Shown in pieces: positions 52,932-64,000 of a stretch of DNA of 64,000 bases. The stretch lies in NCBI GenBank assembly GCA_036169595.1, contig JAVFKY010000007.1, positions 35,001 through 99,000 on the forward strand. Direction: 5' to 3'. The notes beneath the pieces were generated by a model. The model ran no database searches. It was given only the letters and a program-made list of their open reading frames with translations, and was not told the origin of the DNA. Position numbers and translations under genes: made by a program. Numbering within the stretch: position 1 is the first letter of the stretch; every line of letters starts with the position of its first letter. The stretch is from Dictyostelium firmibasis. Lineage: Eukaryota; Evosea; Eumycetozoa; Dictyosteliales; Dictyosteliaceae.

Positions 52932-55900
52932 AAATTAAAAATTTAAATAATTAAATTATATTTTATATTAAATATATATATTTAAATTTATGAATACATT
53001 TATTTATTTGATTATTCCCAAATATTTAAGATAATTTTTAGAGAAATTCAAAAGAATTTTCTGGAGGTTTTTTAGCCCGAAAAAATTATTGAAAAAATGA
53101 AAAATTTCGAGTTTGAAAAAAGTTGCCACGTGTCACGCACCTATTTTTTTGAGTTTTGAGAAATTTTTCAGAAAGTAAAAACAGTATAAATAGTGGCACT
53201 AAATATTGAAAACAATTTGATTTATATGGAATTCCGACTAAGGGAGGGCGGGCTGGGACCAATTTAAATATATATATTTAATATAAAATATAATTTAATT
53301 ATTTAAATTTTTAATTTATATTATCATATATATATTTAAATTTATGAAAGTTGGACTACATTATTTAAGAAACCACCAGATTTTTCACCAATGATTTTCT
53401 TGTCATAAAAGTTATCAACTGTATCATTTGATTTCCAACGACCGAGTTTCTTGACCACATGGAATGTAACATGACTGGACAACAAGAGAGAAGCCATAGC
53501 GGAACGAGTAGAGTGAGATTTGAACTTTGTTATATCAATACCTGATTTTGAAAGTATTGATAAAACTATAGAGTTTATATATTCGACTGAAACTGGATTA
53601 CCATCACGGAGAATGAATACTGAATCACCAGACGAAACAGTTCTTCTTTGTTCAGAGTGTTTGAGGTATCTTGAAAGATGAATAACCGGACAAATACTTG
53701 CATTGGATTCATCTAGTGAAGTTAATTCTAAAATGGAAATATCAGCATTCTTTGTATTCCTTTGTTCTTTTGCATTGATAACAGGAGCTTTAATTGAGTG
53801 TTCAGTGATTATTAAATTCTTGTAAGACCATTTGACCAAGTCAGATGATCTTGCTAAACTAAACATTTTACAAAGAACAAAAGTCTTATGTAGAAGAACA
53901 GAGTATGTAAACTTTGGATAAACGTTGATTGTAGATAAGTATTTGAAAACTTGATTTGCATTCCAGATTTCATTATACTTTGAGTTACTTGGACGTAACT
54001 TGTGAATACCAGTCATTATTCTTGATATGAATGGATCATTAACTATTTCAGATTGATTTCTAAGAATGAGCAACTGATTAAGCATTGAACGATGACTTTT
54101 AATTGTTGAATAAGCTAACGGAGGTTGTAGCTTGAATAAATAGGTTAAATAGTCCATAAAAACTACCAGAGTAATCTTTGATGGATCCAAACGATTTAAA
54201 ATACAAAAGAAATGGAACTTTGAGTAGTTTGAATCATAGACCTTTAAGGTTGATGGTTGCCAAGAGTTCATAAACAAATTCGAAGTACTCGATTTACTTG
54301 TTTTAATTATTGACTTTACATGAGATTGGAAAGTCGAATAATCCCCAGTTTCCATCGTTGCTGAATTTGAATTGGTATTGACTCTATCGATTCTTTTGTC
54401 AATACTTCTTGAAACGTACCCAGTACTTGAGGAAACAGATGGTGATGATGACGAGGAACTTGAGCTTGAATCATCGGATACCAAGTTGCTGATCTCCAAA
54501 TCGGGAAGATCAGTATTATAGAAACCATCTTCGAACTCAATAAGTTCATCTTCTCCATCACAGAAGGCAAAAGTATTGGAGGTGGGAACGCTAGGTATTG
54601 ATTCCACTGACTCCAATCGAGTTACAGAGCATTCATTTTCATTGTTGAGTAATTGATTGTTTGATGGTTGAAGTGTGAAGCAAATAGATCCATTTGAATT
54701 TGACCGAATTGGGGTTGAATTCGATTGAACACTTCTTTCTTGAGTTGCCAGTTGTAACTCTTGATCGGCTTGGATGATTTGTGATTCATCTCTGATAGAC
54801 GACTGAGGTGATCGGCTTTGACATTGAAGAATCCTGGAATGTGTTCCCCGATCAGATTGATTTTCTTCTTGAGACATTGTTTCCAGAGCTGTTCGAAGAG
54901 AATCGATAGATCTTGAATCTGACCACCTTGGCGATTGACATACGAGAGAGTTGTTGTGTTGTCGGTTTGAATCTTTAGATTGCAGTTGTTCAACTTCCGA
55001 CATAGAGTTTGAAATGCCATTAGTAGAGCGAGCATTTCTCGACGGTTCGATGACATGTTTGATTGGACTTCTGACCACTGGAACGACCAAGTTTTGATGA
55101 CTTTGTTGTCTTTCATTAAAGTCGCACCTGCACCTGATTCTGAAGCATCTGTTGTTAGAACATATCCGTAACTTGGAAACAGACTTATTTCTTTTCCATT
55201 CCATTGGTTTAAGAGAGTTAACCAATTTGAAATTTCTTTCTTGACATCTTGAGAAATTGGAAATGATTGATCCCAATTTCCATTTGCTAGTTTCAGACTT
55301 TGACAATGAAACTTGTTTGTTTGACGAGTGTACAAGCGGAATGGTATTACTGCATCTTTCAATGCAATCAGTTTTCCTTTTAAACCAGCTAACTTTCTTA
55401 GAGTACAAGTTTCGAGTTTTAGAAAGTTCCTGATATCTTTGATGATACTCTTCTTCTTTTCTTTTGGAACAAGTAGCTTCATTGATATTGAATCGATTTG
55501 TAATCCTAGAAACGTTATTGATTGAGTTGGCTCGAGGACACTCTTTTCTAAATTTAATTTGAATCCGAGTTTGACTAACAGATTCATTGTTTGGTTGAGG
55601 TTGTTTAAACATTCTTCCTTTGTTGAACCAACGATTAGAAGATCGTCTAAGTAGGCGATTACGGAAATGTTGATATCTCTTAGCATTCGGAGTACTGGTC
55701 TCATTAACATTGTAAAGATTCGAGGAGCTGACGATAACCCGAATGGCATTGTTCTCCATCTGTAATGAGTTCCTTTCCAAACGAATCGGAATAAATCTCG
55801 ATAACTTTCGTCGACTAAAACATGGAGATAAGCTTTCTTGATATTGAGTTTTACCATGTAGTAACCTTGCTTTACCATTGAATATAGATTCTTTAGACCT

Positions 55901-57673
55901 TCCATCTTGAATGATTGATTTTTGATAAAAAGGTTTAACCTCTTTAGATCTAGTACTGGACGATGTAAATTCGTTCCAGCTTTTGGAACCGTAAACACGT
56001 TGGAGTAAAAAACGAGTTGGGAGTGACGGTTTGGAAGTACTTGTTCTATTGCATTGTCTTTTAATAAATCTTGTACTTCGTTTGTGATGCAATCTGATTT
56101 CGGACCCTCTGGAATTGAAATCGGAATTGGGTTCAGCATCGGTTTGAAGTTTGAAAGTAGTGGAACCTTTAATCCGTTTACTACTTCTTGATAAAAGTTT
56201 GGAAGACCCAATTCTTTCCAAACTTGTTTGAAGTGGACGAGACGTCCACCTACTGGTAAGTTTACTTCTTGTTCTTCTGAAAACGATAATTGATACCGTT
56301 TCCAGACTTGGTATTGCTGCTACCTGATGCAGCATTACTTTGGGATCCATTGAAGTTGTTGGATCGGCCATTACTCCCACTACTGGACTTGTTATTCGAA
56401 CTACTACTTCCAGTAGTGTTATTACCACCTGTGTTGGTTGATTTCTTAAAGTTTGACTTTGATTGATTGTTAACTTTTAACAATGATTGTTTGGCTTCAT
56501 TGTTCTTTCTGATTGACTTTGCTAACTTTCTTACACGTTCAGATTCGGTATCATCAAACATCTTTGGAGTGTCTTTGATCTTGATTGGTTGAACCACTTC
56601 GGAATCGTAGATTTCTTTTGAGATATTGTTACGACGAACACGAGCTAATGTTGCTTGAGCACTAACAACTAATTGAATAGACGAGTCAGCTAAGTAACCT
56701 AAGAGTTCGGTATCGATATCAGTTTTATCGGATGATATCATACTTGAAAGTAAAATTATTGGTTTCAAAATATCATTGATTCTCTTTTCCACAATGTACA
56801 AGTCGGTATCATTATTCTTGAGATTCGATGAAGCAGATATACCTTCTGGAGTACCGAATGGAGCTACATTCACTTGGAAGTTAGATGGAAAGCAAAAGAT
56901 CTTGTTAACATCAGCGATTTCGTTCTTCTTAAGGATACATTTTTCTTCAACTAACAAACCTTGATTATTGATTAAATGTTTGTAGTTAGCAAGCAATGAC
57001 TCTGATAGTTGATAATCAGTTGGAACATCGACTGGATCGATAGATTCATCATCACCTTGTTCATTCTCAGTTTCAGATTCATCATTAGAACGTTGATTAT
57101 CAGAGTTACCGTACGACTCTCTGATTTGCTCTTTCATATATCTTGTGAAAGCTAATGAGAGATTGGAGATTTGATCCTCAAGTGATTTCATTCTAGTTTC
57201 ATAAGAAATAGAATTATTTTCGGTAGAGCTACTAGCGTGGTTATTATTATCGGTGGTAGACATTATTTTATTGATCTAAAATTATTTTTATAGAGATAGA
57301 GAAAAAGTATTAAATTAATAAAAGAATTTTTTTTTTTTTTTTTTTTAATTATTTGTATAAATTATGTGTGTGTATCTTAAATATATATAGGAGGAATTCC
57401 CAAATAAAATAAATCAAATTGTTTTCAATATTTAGTGCCACTATTTATACTGTTTTTACTTTCTGAAAAATTTCTCAAAACTCAAAAAAATAGGTGCGTG
57501 ACACGTGGCAACTTTTTTCAAACTCGAAATTTTTCATTTTTTCAATAATTTTTTCGAGCTAAAAAACCTCCAGAAAATTCTTTTGAATTTCTCTAAAAAT
57601 TATCTTAAATATTTGGGAATAATCAAATAAATAAATGTATTCATAAATTTAAATATATATATGATAATATAAA
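52932..57673 (-). mobile_element. DIRS-1, nearly whole
   Basis: All parts present on the minus strand: left terminal repeat at the right-hand edge (to 57673), ORF1 (57263-56262), RT/RNase H frame, recombinase frame ending at 53342, complementary region, right terminal repeat. About one break; very similar to the other copies, young. Confidence 0.88.
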
Positions 57674-57855
57674 TTACAATTTCAAAACTTAAGATGTGTA
57701 TACTTTCACAGATTTAAATTTAATTTTTGTCAAAAACATAAAGGCTTAAAAAATGAATACTTTTTTTATAATTAATAAATGTAAAGATTTAATTTTTATT
57801 TATTGGGATTGGTTTTATATTTTAATAGTTGAATCAATATTTCAGACAATACTTC
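57674..57855. other. flank with segment repeated at 26584
   Basis: A/T-rich, no gene. 57770-57845 is nearly the same as 26584-26656. It lies directly downstream of the minus-strand coding fragment. Confidence 0.5.
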
Positions 57856-58161
57856 TTATTGGTTACTTGATCTTTCTAGTTGTGTTATTAATCTAGAGTT
57901 TAAAGAGTTATTAACATTATCTTGTTTAATTTGATGATCTAACTTTTCTCTTTCGATCTGTTCTTGTTTTTCAAGTCTGGAGCATACCTTCCCTCTGAAT
58001 GATTTTTCATCTTGAAAGATATTTGTTAAAGTTGAATAACGATCTCTTCTTACATTTGTTCTATTCTGTTGTTGAGAAGCAATATCATCAGAGATTTGGG
58101 AAGAATTTAATCTTGATTCGCTATCACCAATTACTTGAGAACTTCTTAATTCTTTCTCTAT
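57856..58161 (-). pseudogene. unrecognised coding fragment, charged C-terminus
   Basis: About 100 codons open on the minus strand from the DIRS-variant edge to TAA at 57856, without its start. Contains ELRSSQVIGDSESRLN, SDDIASQQQNRTNV, RYSTLTNIFQDEKSF and a charged helix EKQEQIEREKLDHQIKQ, ending ERSSNQ. It looks like a real coding end (balanced codons, coiled-coil-like), but I recognise no family. The downstream flank occurs twice in the window, so it may belong to a repeat. Confidence 0.45.
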
Positions 58162-58163
58162 TA

Positions 58164-59815
58164 ATTAAAAATTTAATTCATTAAATTATATTTTATATTA
58201 AATATATATATTTATATTATGATTTATATTATGAATACATTTATTTATTTGATTATTCCCAAATATTTAAGATAATTTTTAAATTTTTAAAAATTTCGCG
58301 CAAAGTGTGGTGTGGGGTGTGTTAAAATTTCCCGCGCAAATAAGTGCGCCAAAAAGTGGGGGAAAAATAAAATTTTTTTTTTTTTTTTTTTTTTGTTGAA
58401 ATTTTTACAGACGAATGCATTTCATTATAAATACCACACAGAAACTTTTACAATTTGATTTATTGAATTCCGACTAGGGAGGGTGGGTTGGGGCTAATAT
58501 AAATATATATATTTAATATAAAATATAATTTAATGAATTAAATTTTTAATTTATATTATCATATATATATTTATATTATGAAAGTTTGACTACAGTATTT
58601 AAGAAACCACCAGATTTTTCACCAATAATTCTTTTATCATAAAAGGTATCTATTGTTTCATTTGATTTCCAACGACCCATCTTCTTGACGACATGAAATG
58701 GTACATTGTTAGACAATAACAGAGAGGCCATAGCGGAACGAGTAGAGTGAGATTTGAACTTTGTAATATCAATACCTGATTTAGAGAGGTATGATTTGAC
58801 AATAGAATTAATATTATCTATTGATATTGGATCACCATTTGATAAAATAAAAAACAGAGTTACAAGATTTTGTAGTTCTTTTAGGTTCAGCACTTTTAAG
58901 ATATCTTCTAAGATGAAGTACTGGACAAACACTTGAATTAGAGTCATCTAATGACGTTAATTCAATTACTGAAATATTAGCAGTATTATTCTTTGAATTT
59001 CTTTGTTCTTTTGCATTTATAACTGGTCCTTTGATATAGTGTTCATCAATGTATAAATCGTTGAAAGACCATTTAATTAAATCTGATGATCTTGCTAAAC
59101 TAAACATTTTACATAATACAATTGTTTTGTGTAAAAGAGATATGTATGTAAACTTTGGATACAATTTAATTGTTGATAAGTATTTGAACACTTGATTTGC
59201 ATCCCAAATTTCGTTATATTTTGTGTTTGTTGGACGCAATTTATGGATACCAGTCATAATTCTTGTAATGAAAGGGTCATTAACAATTTCAGATTGATTC
59301 TTTAGAACTAATAATTGATTTAACATTGAACGATGGCTGTTGATTGTTGAATATGCTAATGGAGGTTGTAACTTGAATAGATATGTAAGATAATCCATGA
59401 AAACTACCAATGTTATGTTTGAAGGTTTGAGATTGTTTTTCGAACAGAAATTGAAAAATTTTGAATAATTTGAATCATAAACCTTGAGTGTAGAAGGTTG
59501 CCAAGAGTTCATAAACAAGGTAGATGTACTTGACTTTTGAGTTCCAATTATAGATTTTACATAAGATTGAAAAGTTGAATAATCCCCAACTTCCAACGTT
59601 GTTGGATTTGAATTGGTATTGACTGAATTGATTCTTTGGTCAATACTTCCTGGAATGTACCCAGTACTTGAGGAAACAGATGGCGATGATGACGAGGAAC
59701 TTGAGCTTGAATCATTGGATACCAAGTTGCTGACCTCCATATTGGAAAGATCAGTATTATAGAAACCATCTTCGAACTCAATAAGTTCATCTTCTCCATC
59801 ACAGAAGGCAAAAGT
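58164..59815 (-). mobile_element. diverged DIRS variant, 3' part
   Basis: Right and left-type terminal sequence (58164-58570, with CCCGCGCAAATAAG and AGTGCGCC) and the recombinase region (58576 to about 59800), whose upstream part is close to the main DIRS-1. Broken, about two or three breaks. The terminal repeats match those at 2734 and 26450. Confidence 0.8.
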
Positions 59816-61039
59816 AATCAACCTTAAAGGTCTATGATTCAAACTACTCAAAGTTCCATTTCTTTTGTATTTTAAATCGTTTGGATCCATCAAAGATTAC
59901 TTTGGTAGTTTTTATGGACTATTTGACCTATTTATTCAAGCTACAACCTCCGTTGGCTTATTCAACAATTAACAGTCATCGTTCAATGCTTAATCAGTTG
60001 CTCATTCTTAGAAATCAATCTGAAATCGTTAACGATCCGTTCATATCAAGAATAATGACTGGTATTCACAAGTTACGTCCGAGTAACTCAAAGTATAATG
60101 AAATCTGGAATGCAAATCAAGTTTTCAAATACTTATCTACAATCAACGTTTATCCAAAGTTTACATACTCTGTTCTTCTACATAAGACTTTTGTTCTTTG
60201 TAAAATGTTTGGTTTAGCAAGATCATCTGACTTGGTCAAATGGTCTTACAAGAATTTAATAATCACTGAACACTCAATTAAAGCTCCTGTTATCAATGCA
60301 AAAGAACAAAGGAATACAAAGAATGCTGATATTTCCATTTTAGAATTAACTTCACTAGATGAATCAAATGCAAGTATTTGTCCAGTTCTCCATCTTTCAA
60401 GATACCTCAAACACTCTGAACAAAGAAGAACTGTTTCATCTGGTGACTCGGTTTTCATTCTCCGTGATGGTAATCCAGTTTCAGTCGAATATATAAACTC
60501 TATAGTTTTATCAATACTTTCAAAATCAGGTATTGATATTACAAAGTTCAAATCTCACTCTACTCGTTCCGCTATGGCTTCTCTCTTGTTGTCCAGTAAT
60601 GTTCCATTCCATGTGGTCAAGAAACTCGGTCGTTGGAAATCAAATGATACAGTTGATAACTTTTGTGACAAGAAAATCATTGGTGAAAAATCTGGTGGTT
60701 TCTTAAATAATGTAGTCCAACTTTCATAAATTTAAATATATATATGATAATATAAATTAAAAATTTAATAATTAAATTATATTTTATATTAAATATATAT
60801 ATTTAAATTGGTCCCAACCCGCCCTCCCTTAGTCGGAATTCCATATAAATCAAATTGTTTTCAATATTTAGTGCCACTATTTATACTGTTTTTACTTTCT
60901 GAAAAATTTCGCAAAACTCAAAAAAATAGGTGCGTGACACGTGGCAACTTTTTTCAAACTCGAAATTTTTCATTTTTTCAATAATTTTTTCGAGCTAAAA
61001 TATCTCCAGAAAATTCTCTTGAATTTCTCTGAAAATTAT
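59816..61039 (+). mobile_element. DIRS-1 fragment, recombinase end and terminal repeat
   Basis: Recombinase C-terminal region to 60729, internal complementary region, and part of the right terminal repeat, where family C inserted at 61040. It meets the DIRS variant tail to tail at 59815. Broken, about two breaks. Confidence 0.85.
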
Positions 61040-61289
61040 CCCTCCGATAATACTGGAAAATGGAACGCGCAGGTGGGGGTCAGCAAAACTGAAATTTTCA
61101 AAAAAGTAAAAACAATTTTATTTTTTTTGAATTAAATTTTATTTTTTTTGGGGGTCATATAAATTTTTATATGGTAAAAATGTGTTAAAAAATTTTAAAA
61201 TATTTTTATAAAAAAAAAAAAAAAAAAAAACTATATTATAATCAATATAAAAAATATTTAGTATTATTTATTTTTTTTTATAAAAAAAT

Positions 61290-61900
61290 ATATAAATATA
61301 ATCTCAATTAAGTTGACTTTAAAATAAAAAAAGAATTATAAAAATTAAATGACAAACAAGAAAATAAAAATTAAAACTTTTTTTTTTAATAAAAAAAAAA
61401 TCACAACAAAAATAAAATTATAATATAATCAGAGCCACAAATATCTAATATTATTTGTTTTTTATATGGAAAAAAATATTACTATAATCTCAATTATGTT
61501 AACTTTTTAATAAAAAAAGATTTATAAAAATTGAATGACAAATAAGTAAAATAAAAATTAAATCCTTATTTTTATTAATTAAAAAAAAAACCACAAAATC
61601 CCAAAAAAAAAAAAAAACTATGATATAATCAATATAAAAAATATTTAATATTATTTATTTTTTTTATAAAAATAATACATAACTATAATCTCAATTAAGT
61701 TACCTTTAAAATAAAAAAAGATTTATAAAAATTAAATGACAAATAAGTAAAATAAAAATTAAAACTTTTTTTTTTAATAAAAAAAAAAAAATCACAACAA
61801 CAAAAAAAACTATAATATAATCAGAGCCAATTAATTAATATTATTTGTTTTTTATAGAATAAAAACATTACTCTAATCTCAATTAAGTTACCTTTTAAAT
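61290..61900. repeat. four ~190-base subterminal direct repeats of family C
   Basis: TATAATCTCAATTA recurs four times, near 61297, 61482, 61683 and 61871, in the reverse sense of 51960-52640. Confidence 0.8.
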
Positions 61901-62024
61901 AAAAAAAGATTAAAAAAAATTGAATGACAAATAAGTAAAATAATAAATATAATTTTAATTAAATATTTTTCTTAAATATTTTTTTTTTTTTTTGAATATT
62001 TTACATAAATTTTATTTAAATATT

Positions 62025-63777
62025 TTACATATATTGAGAATTTATAATTTCATCTTCATCGTTATCATATTCATCATTTTCATATTGATTCTCTTGGATG
62101 AAATAATCATCGTCGTCAGAACCAATTTCGGGATTTTGATGGTTTTCATCTTCAAAAAAATCAACGACTTGATCTTGATCTTCATCTTGATCTTCATCAA
62201 TTACATTGGAATGGTTATATAAATTTAAAAAATCATCAGGTAAAAAATCTTGGATTGTTTTTCCTTGTGGAATATTGATTTTGAAAAAACAATTACTAAA
62301 ATCAGATGAAACTCTGACATAATTATTTAAACCCAATATTTTAGTATTGAATATCTTTCTATTTCCAATAATTTCCCAATCTAAAACTAAAGATGCATAA
62401 TAAATTTTTTTGTAAAGAACCATAATATAATCACCAATCTTAACATCAATATTAATTGATTTTGGAGTATAATAATCTAATGTTAAAATTCTTGACTCTG
62501 AATATAATTTTTCTTCATTATCATCTTTGGTAAATTCCTTTGGAAAAAATATTGAATACCTGAATGATTCATTGTTTAAAGTGTCAACAACGAATCCATC
62601 ATACCATGAACAATATCCTATCATTGTTGGGTTAGTTTCCAACCAGCAAATTGTAACCCTTTGGTTTAATTTAAATAGTGGAGAACGATTTGGATGGGTC
62701 ATTGTTCTTATTTGTTGACAATCTATTGATGGATAGTTAAAGTATTGATTAAAATTATCAAGCAATTGTTTGGCAACAAGGTTTAATCTAATTTCATTTG
62801 ATTTTTGTTCCTGATATTCTTTTTTTCTTTTAATAATTTTTCTTTGATACAATTGCTCGGAGGATACCTGGTTTTCTATGATATGGTTTGAATGATTTTC
62901 GCTAAAAATTCTTTTTGCCTCTTCAAATAAAAAGGGGAAACAATGTTTGTATCTAAATATATATCTTAAATTCGAAACTTTCAACGTTTGAAATTGAAGG
63001 TTTTGTTTTTTAGTGTTATCTCTTTCATCAGAATTGAAACCATTCAATTTGTATTTATTTGTACATCTATCCTTAATTGTTCTATTTGTTTTATGAGAAT
63101 CTTCTACTGCGAAAGTTGATAACCTTTCCAAATTTCCATATCTATTTTTAAAATAACCGCAGTGTTTTAAAAAGATATGCAAATAAGTTGAAAAAGTAAT
63201 ATTTGGATAAATTTCTTTTGTATCATTATTTAATTCATGTGCCATAATATCCCACTGATACTCCTCAACTGTAACATCTGAAGTTAAAATTTTTAACATA
63301 TAATCTAGTTTATTCCAAACAGATAAAACCTATTACAAAAAAGAAAAGTTAGTATTTTTTTTTTTTTTAATTTTTAAAAAACATCTGTTTTTACCTTTTC
63401 ATAATCTGGGAATTCTATAAAAATTTGTAAAAATTCTTCTCTATTTTTTAATAAATTTGAAAATTCATTTGAATTAACCATTGATGTAACCATTCTATCA
63501 CAAATGTTTGTTGACATTACATCAGAACCTCTTTTTTTAACTGAAGATTGAATTGATAATTTCATTTTTTTCTTTGCAAAAGATTCAATTTTTGGAGTGA
63601 TTATAACTTCATCAATAATATCATTGTGTTTTCTTAATAATGCTTTTAAATAAAACTTAATAATTGCCATGGTTAAATGTAAAGAATCTGGAACTAAATC
63701 AATTGGCTCAATAGGAAGAACAGGATACCCAATACAACCCATAGTTCTCTTTGGATTTGGTAATATTTGTCTTGGGA
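62025..63777 (-). pseudogene. family C transposase, C-terminal two exons
   Basis: Exons 63777-63395 and 63329-62025, intron 63394-63330 (65 bases, phase 0). The first holds RQILPNPKRTMGCIGY and LVPDSLHLTMAIIKF, the LH motif of the DDE core. The second starts VLSVWNKLDYMLK, carries HIFLKH and, 20 residues later, the Glu of FAVEDSH, then Tudor-like modules (KLNQRVTICWLE, WYDGFVVDTL, KIGDYIMVLYKKIYYASL) and an acidic Asp/Gln tail. The sequence alignment with family A is clear, although A has two extra introns. The first half with both catalytic Asp residues is missing because family A inserted at 63778. Confidence 0.7.
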
Positions 63778-64000
63778 CCCTCCGGTTTTTAGTATTGATA
63801 AGTTCATATTAAAATGACCAATAATCTGGTGCATTCGATTTTATTTGTTATATAACCCGGGAAAAAATTAATTTAAAAATAAAAATAAAAAAAATTAAAA
63901 TTTAAATTAAAAAAATATTTTTTTTATTTTTTTATTTTTTTAGATCTTGCGGAGTTTTGAAAAGCCTTATCAACACTCCAAAATAACCATGTCATAACAG
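63778..64000 (+). mobile_element. family A 5' end, cut by window edge
   Basis: CCCTCCGGTTTTTAG onward, virtually identical to 40577-40800. The element continues beyond the window. Confidence 0.8.

Larger units (their letters stand above)
61040..63777 (-). mobile_element. family C, 3' half
   Basis: 3' end CCCTCCGATAATACTGG at 61040, followed by a GCGC-containing block (GGAACGCGCAGGTGGGGG), four ~190-base repeats and a gene read on the minus strand. Its upstream part is cut by a family A 5' end at 63778. The insertion in DIRS-1 lies at GAAAATTAT/C. Confidence 0.8.

Overview
The window reads as nuclear DNA of a social amoeba close to Dictyostelium discoideum. It is very A+T-rich, has long homopolymer runs and AAT/ATT arrays that would code for poly-Asn, short GTAAGT/GTATGT...AG introns, and several copies of the tyrosine-recombinase retroelement DIRS-1. 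Almost all of it consists of mobile elements inserted into one another. In D. discoideum such DIRS-1 clusters are known to lie at centromeres, so a (peri)centromeric origin is likely, though inferred.

Three related DNA-transposon families fill the space between DIRS copies. I call them A, C and D; they probably belong to the DDT/thug-type transposons described for Dictyostelium, but I cannot assign the published names from sequence alone. Family A (about 6.5 kb without guests) has a 5-exon gene for a ~1540-residue protein: N-terminal zinc fingers, a DDE nuclease core and C-terminal Tudor/agenet-like modules. Family D (4.7 kb, ends CACTRCA) has a 4-exon gene for a ~1113-residue protein of the same plan. 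Family C shares the outer CCCTCCG heptamer with A. The A and D cores show D, then D-22-CxxC, then HxxxxH and E, the arrangement known from RAG1/Transib/CACTA-type enzymes.

Layout: 1-1235 family A 3' part inserted in a DIRS-1 fragment (1236-1897), which itself interrupts a Myb/SANT-like gene (1898-2552). 2734-2934 is a joined pair of DIRS-variant ends. 3264-3315 is the start of a chromodomain-like gene cut by family A (3316-5865), followed by a mosaic of A and C pieces (5866-7656). 7657-12339 is family D (minus) inside a family C 5' end. 12655-19910 holds two family A copies, one inside the other. 19911-35635 is a DIRS cluster (five copies or fragments, plus a family D copy at 29734-34421). 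35636-40190 holds bacterial-looking, higher-GC remnants (RecD C-terminus and two PPP-type phosphatase pseudogenes) mixed with decayed transposon ends. 40191-52816 is a nest: DIRS-1 inside an intron of family A, inside an internally shortened family C. 52932-61039 holds further DIRS copies around an unrecognised coding fragment. 61040-63777 is family C and 63778-64000 is the start of another family A.

The order of insertion can be read directly. The bacterial-like DNA was already present when a DIRS copy and A/C elements entered it. Families A and C hit each other repeatedly, and DIRS-1 entered family A and was entered by A, C and D. No tRNA, rRNA, CRISPR array or bacterial promoter could be supported.
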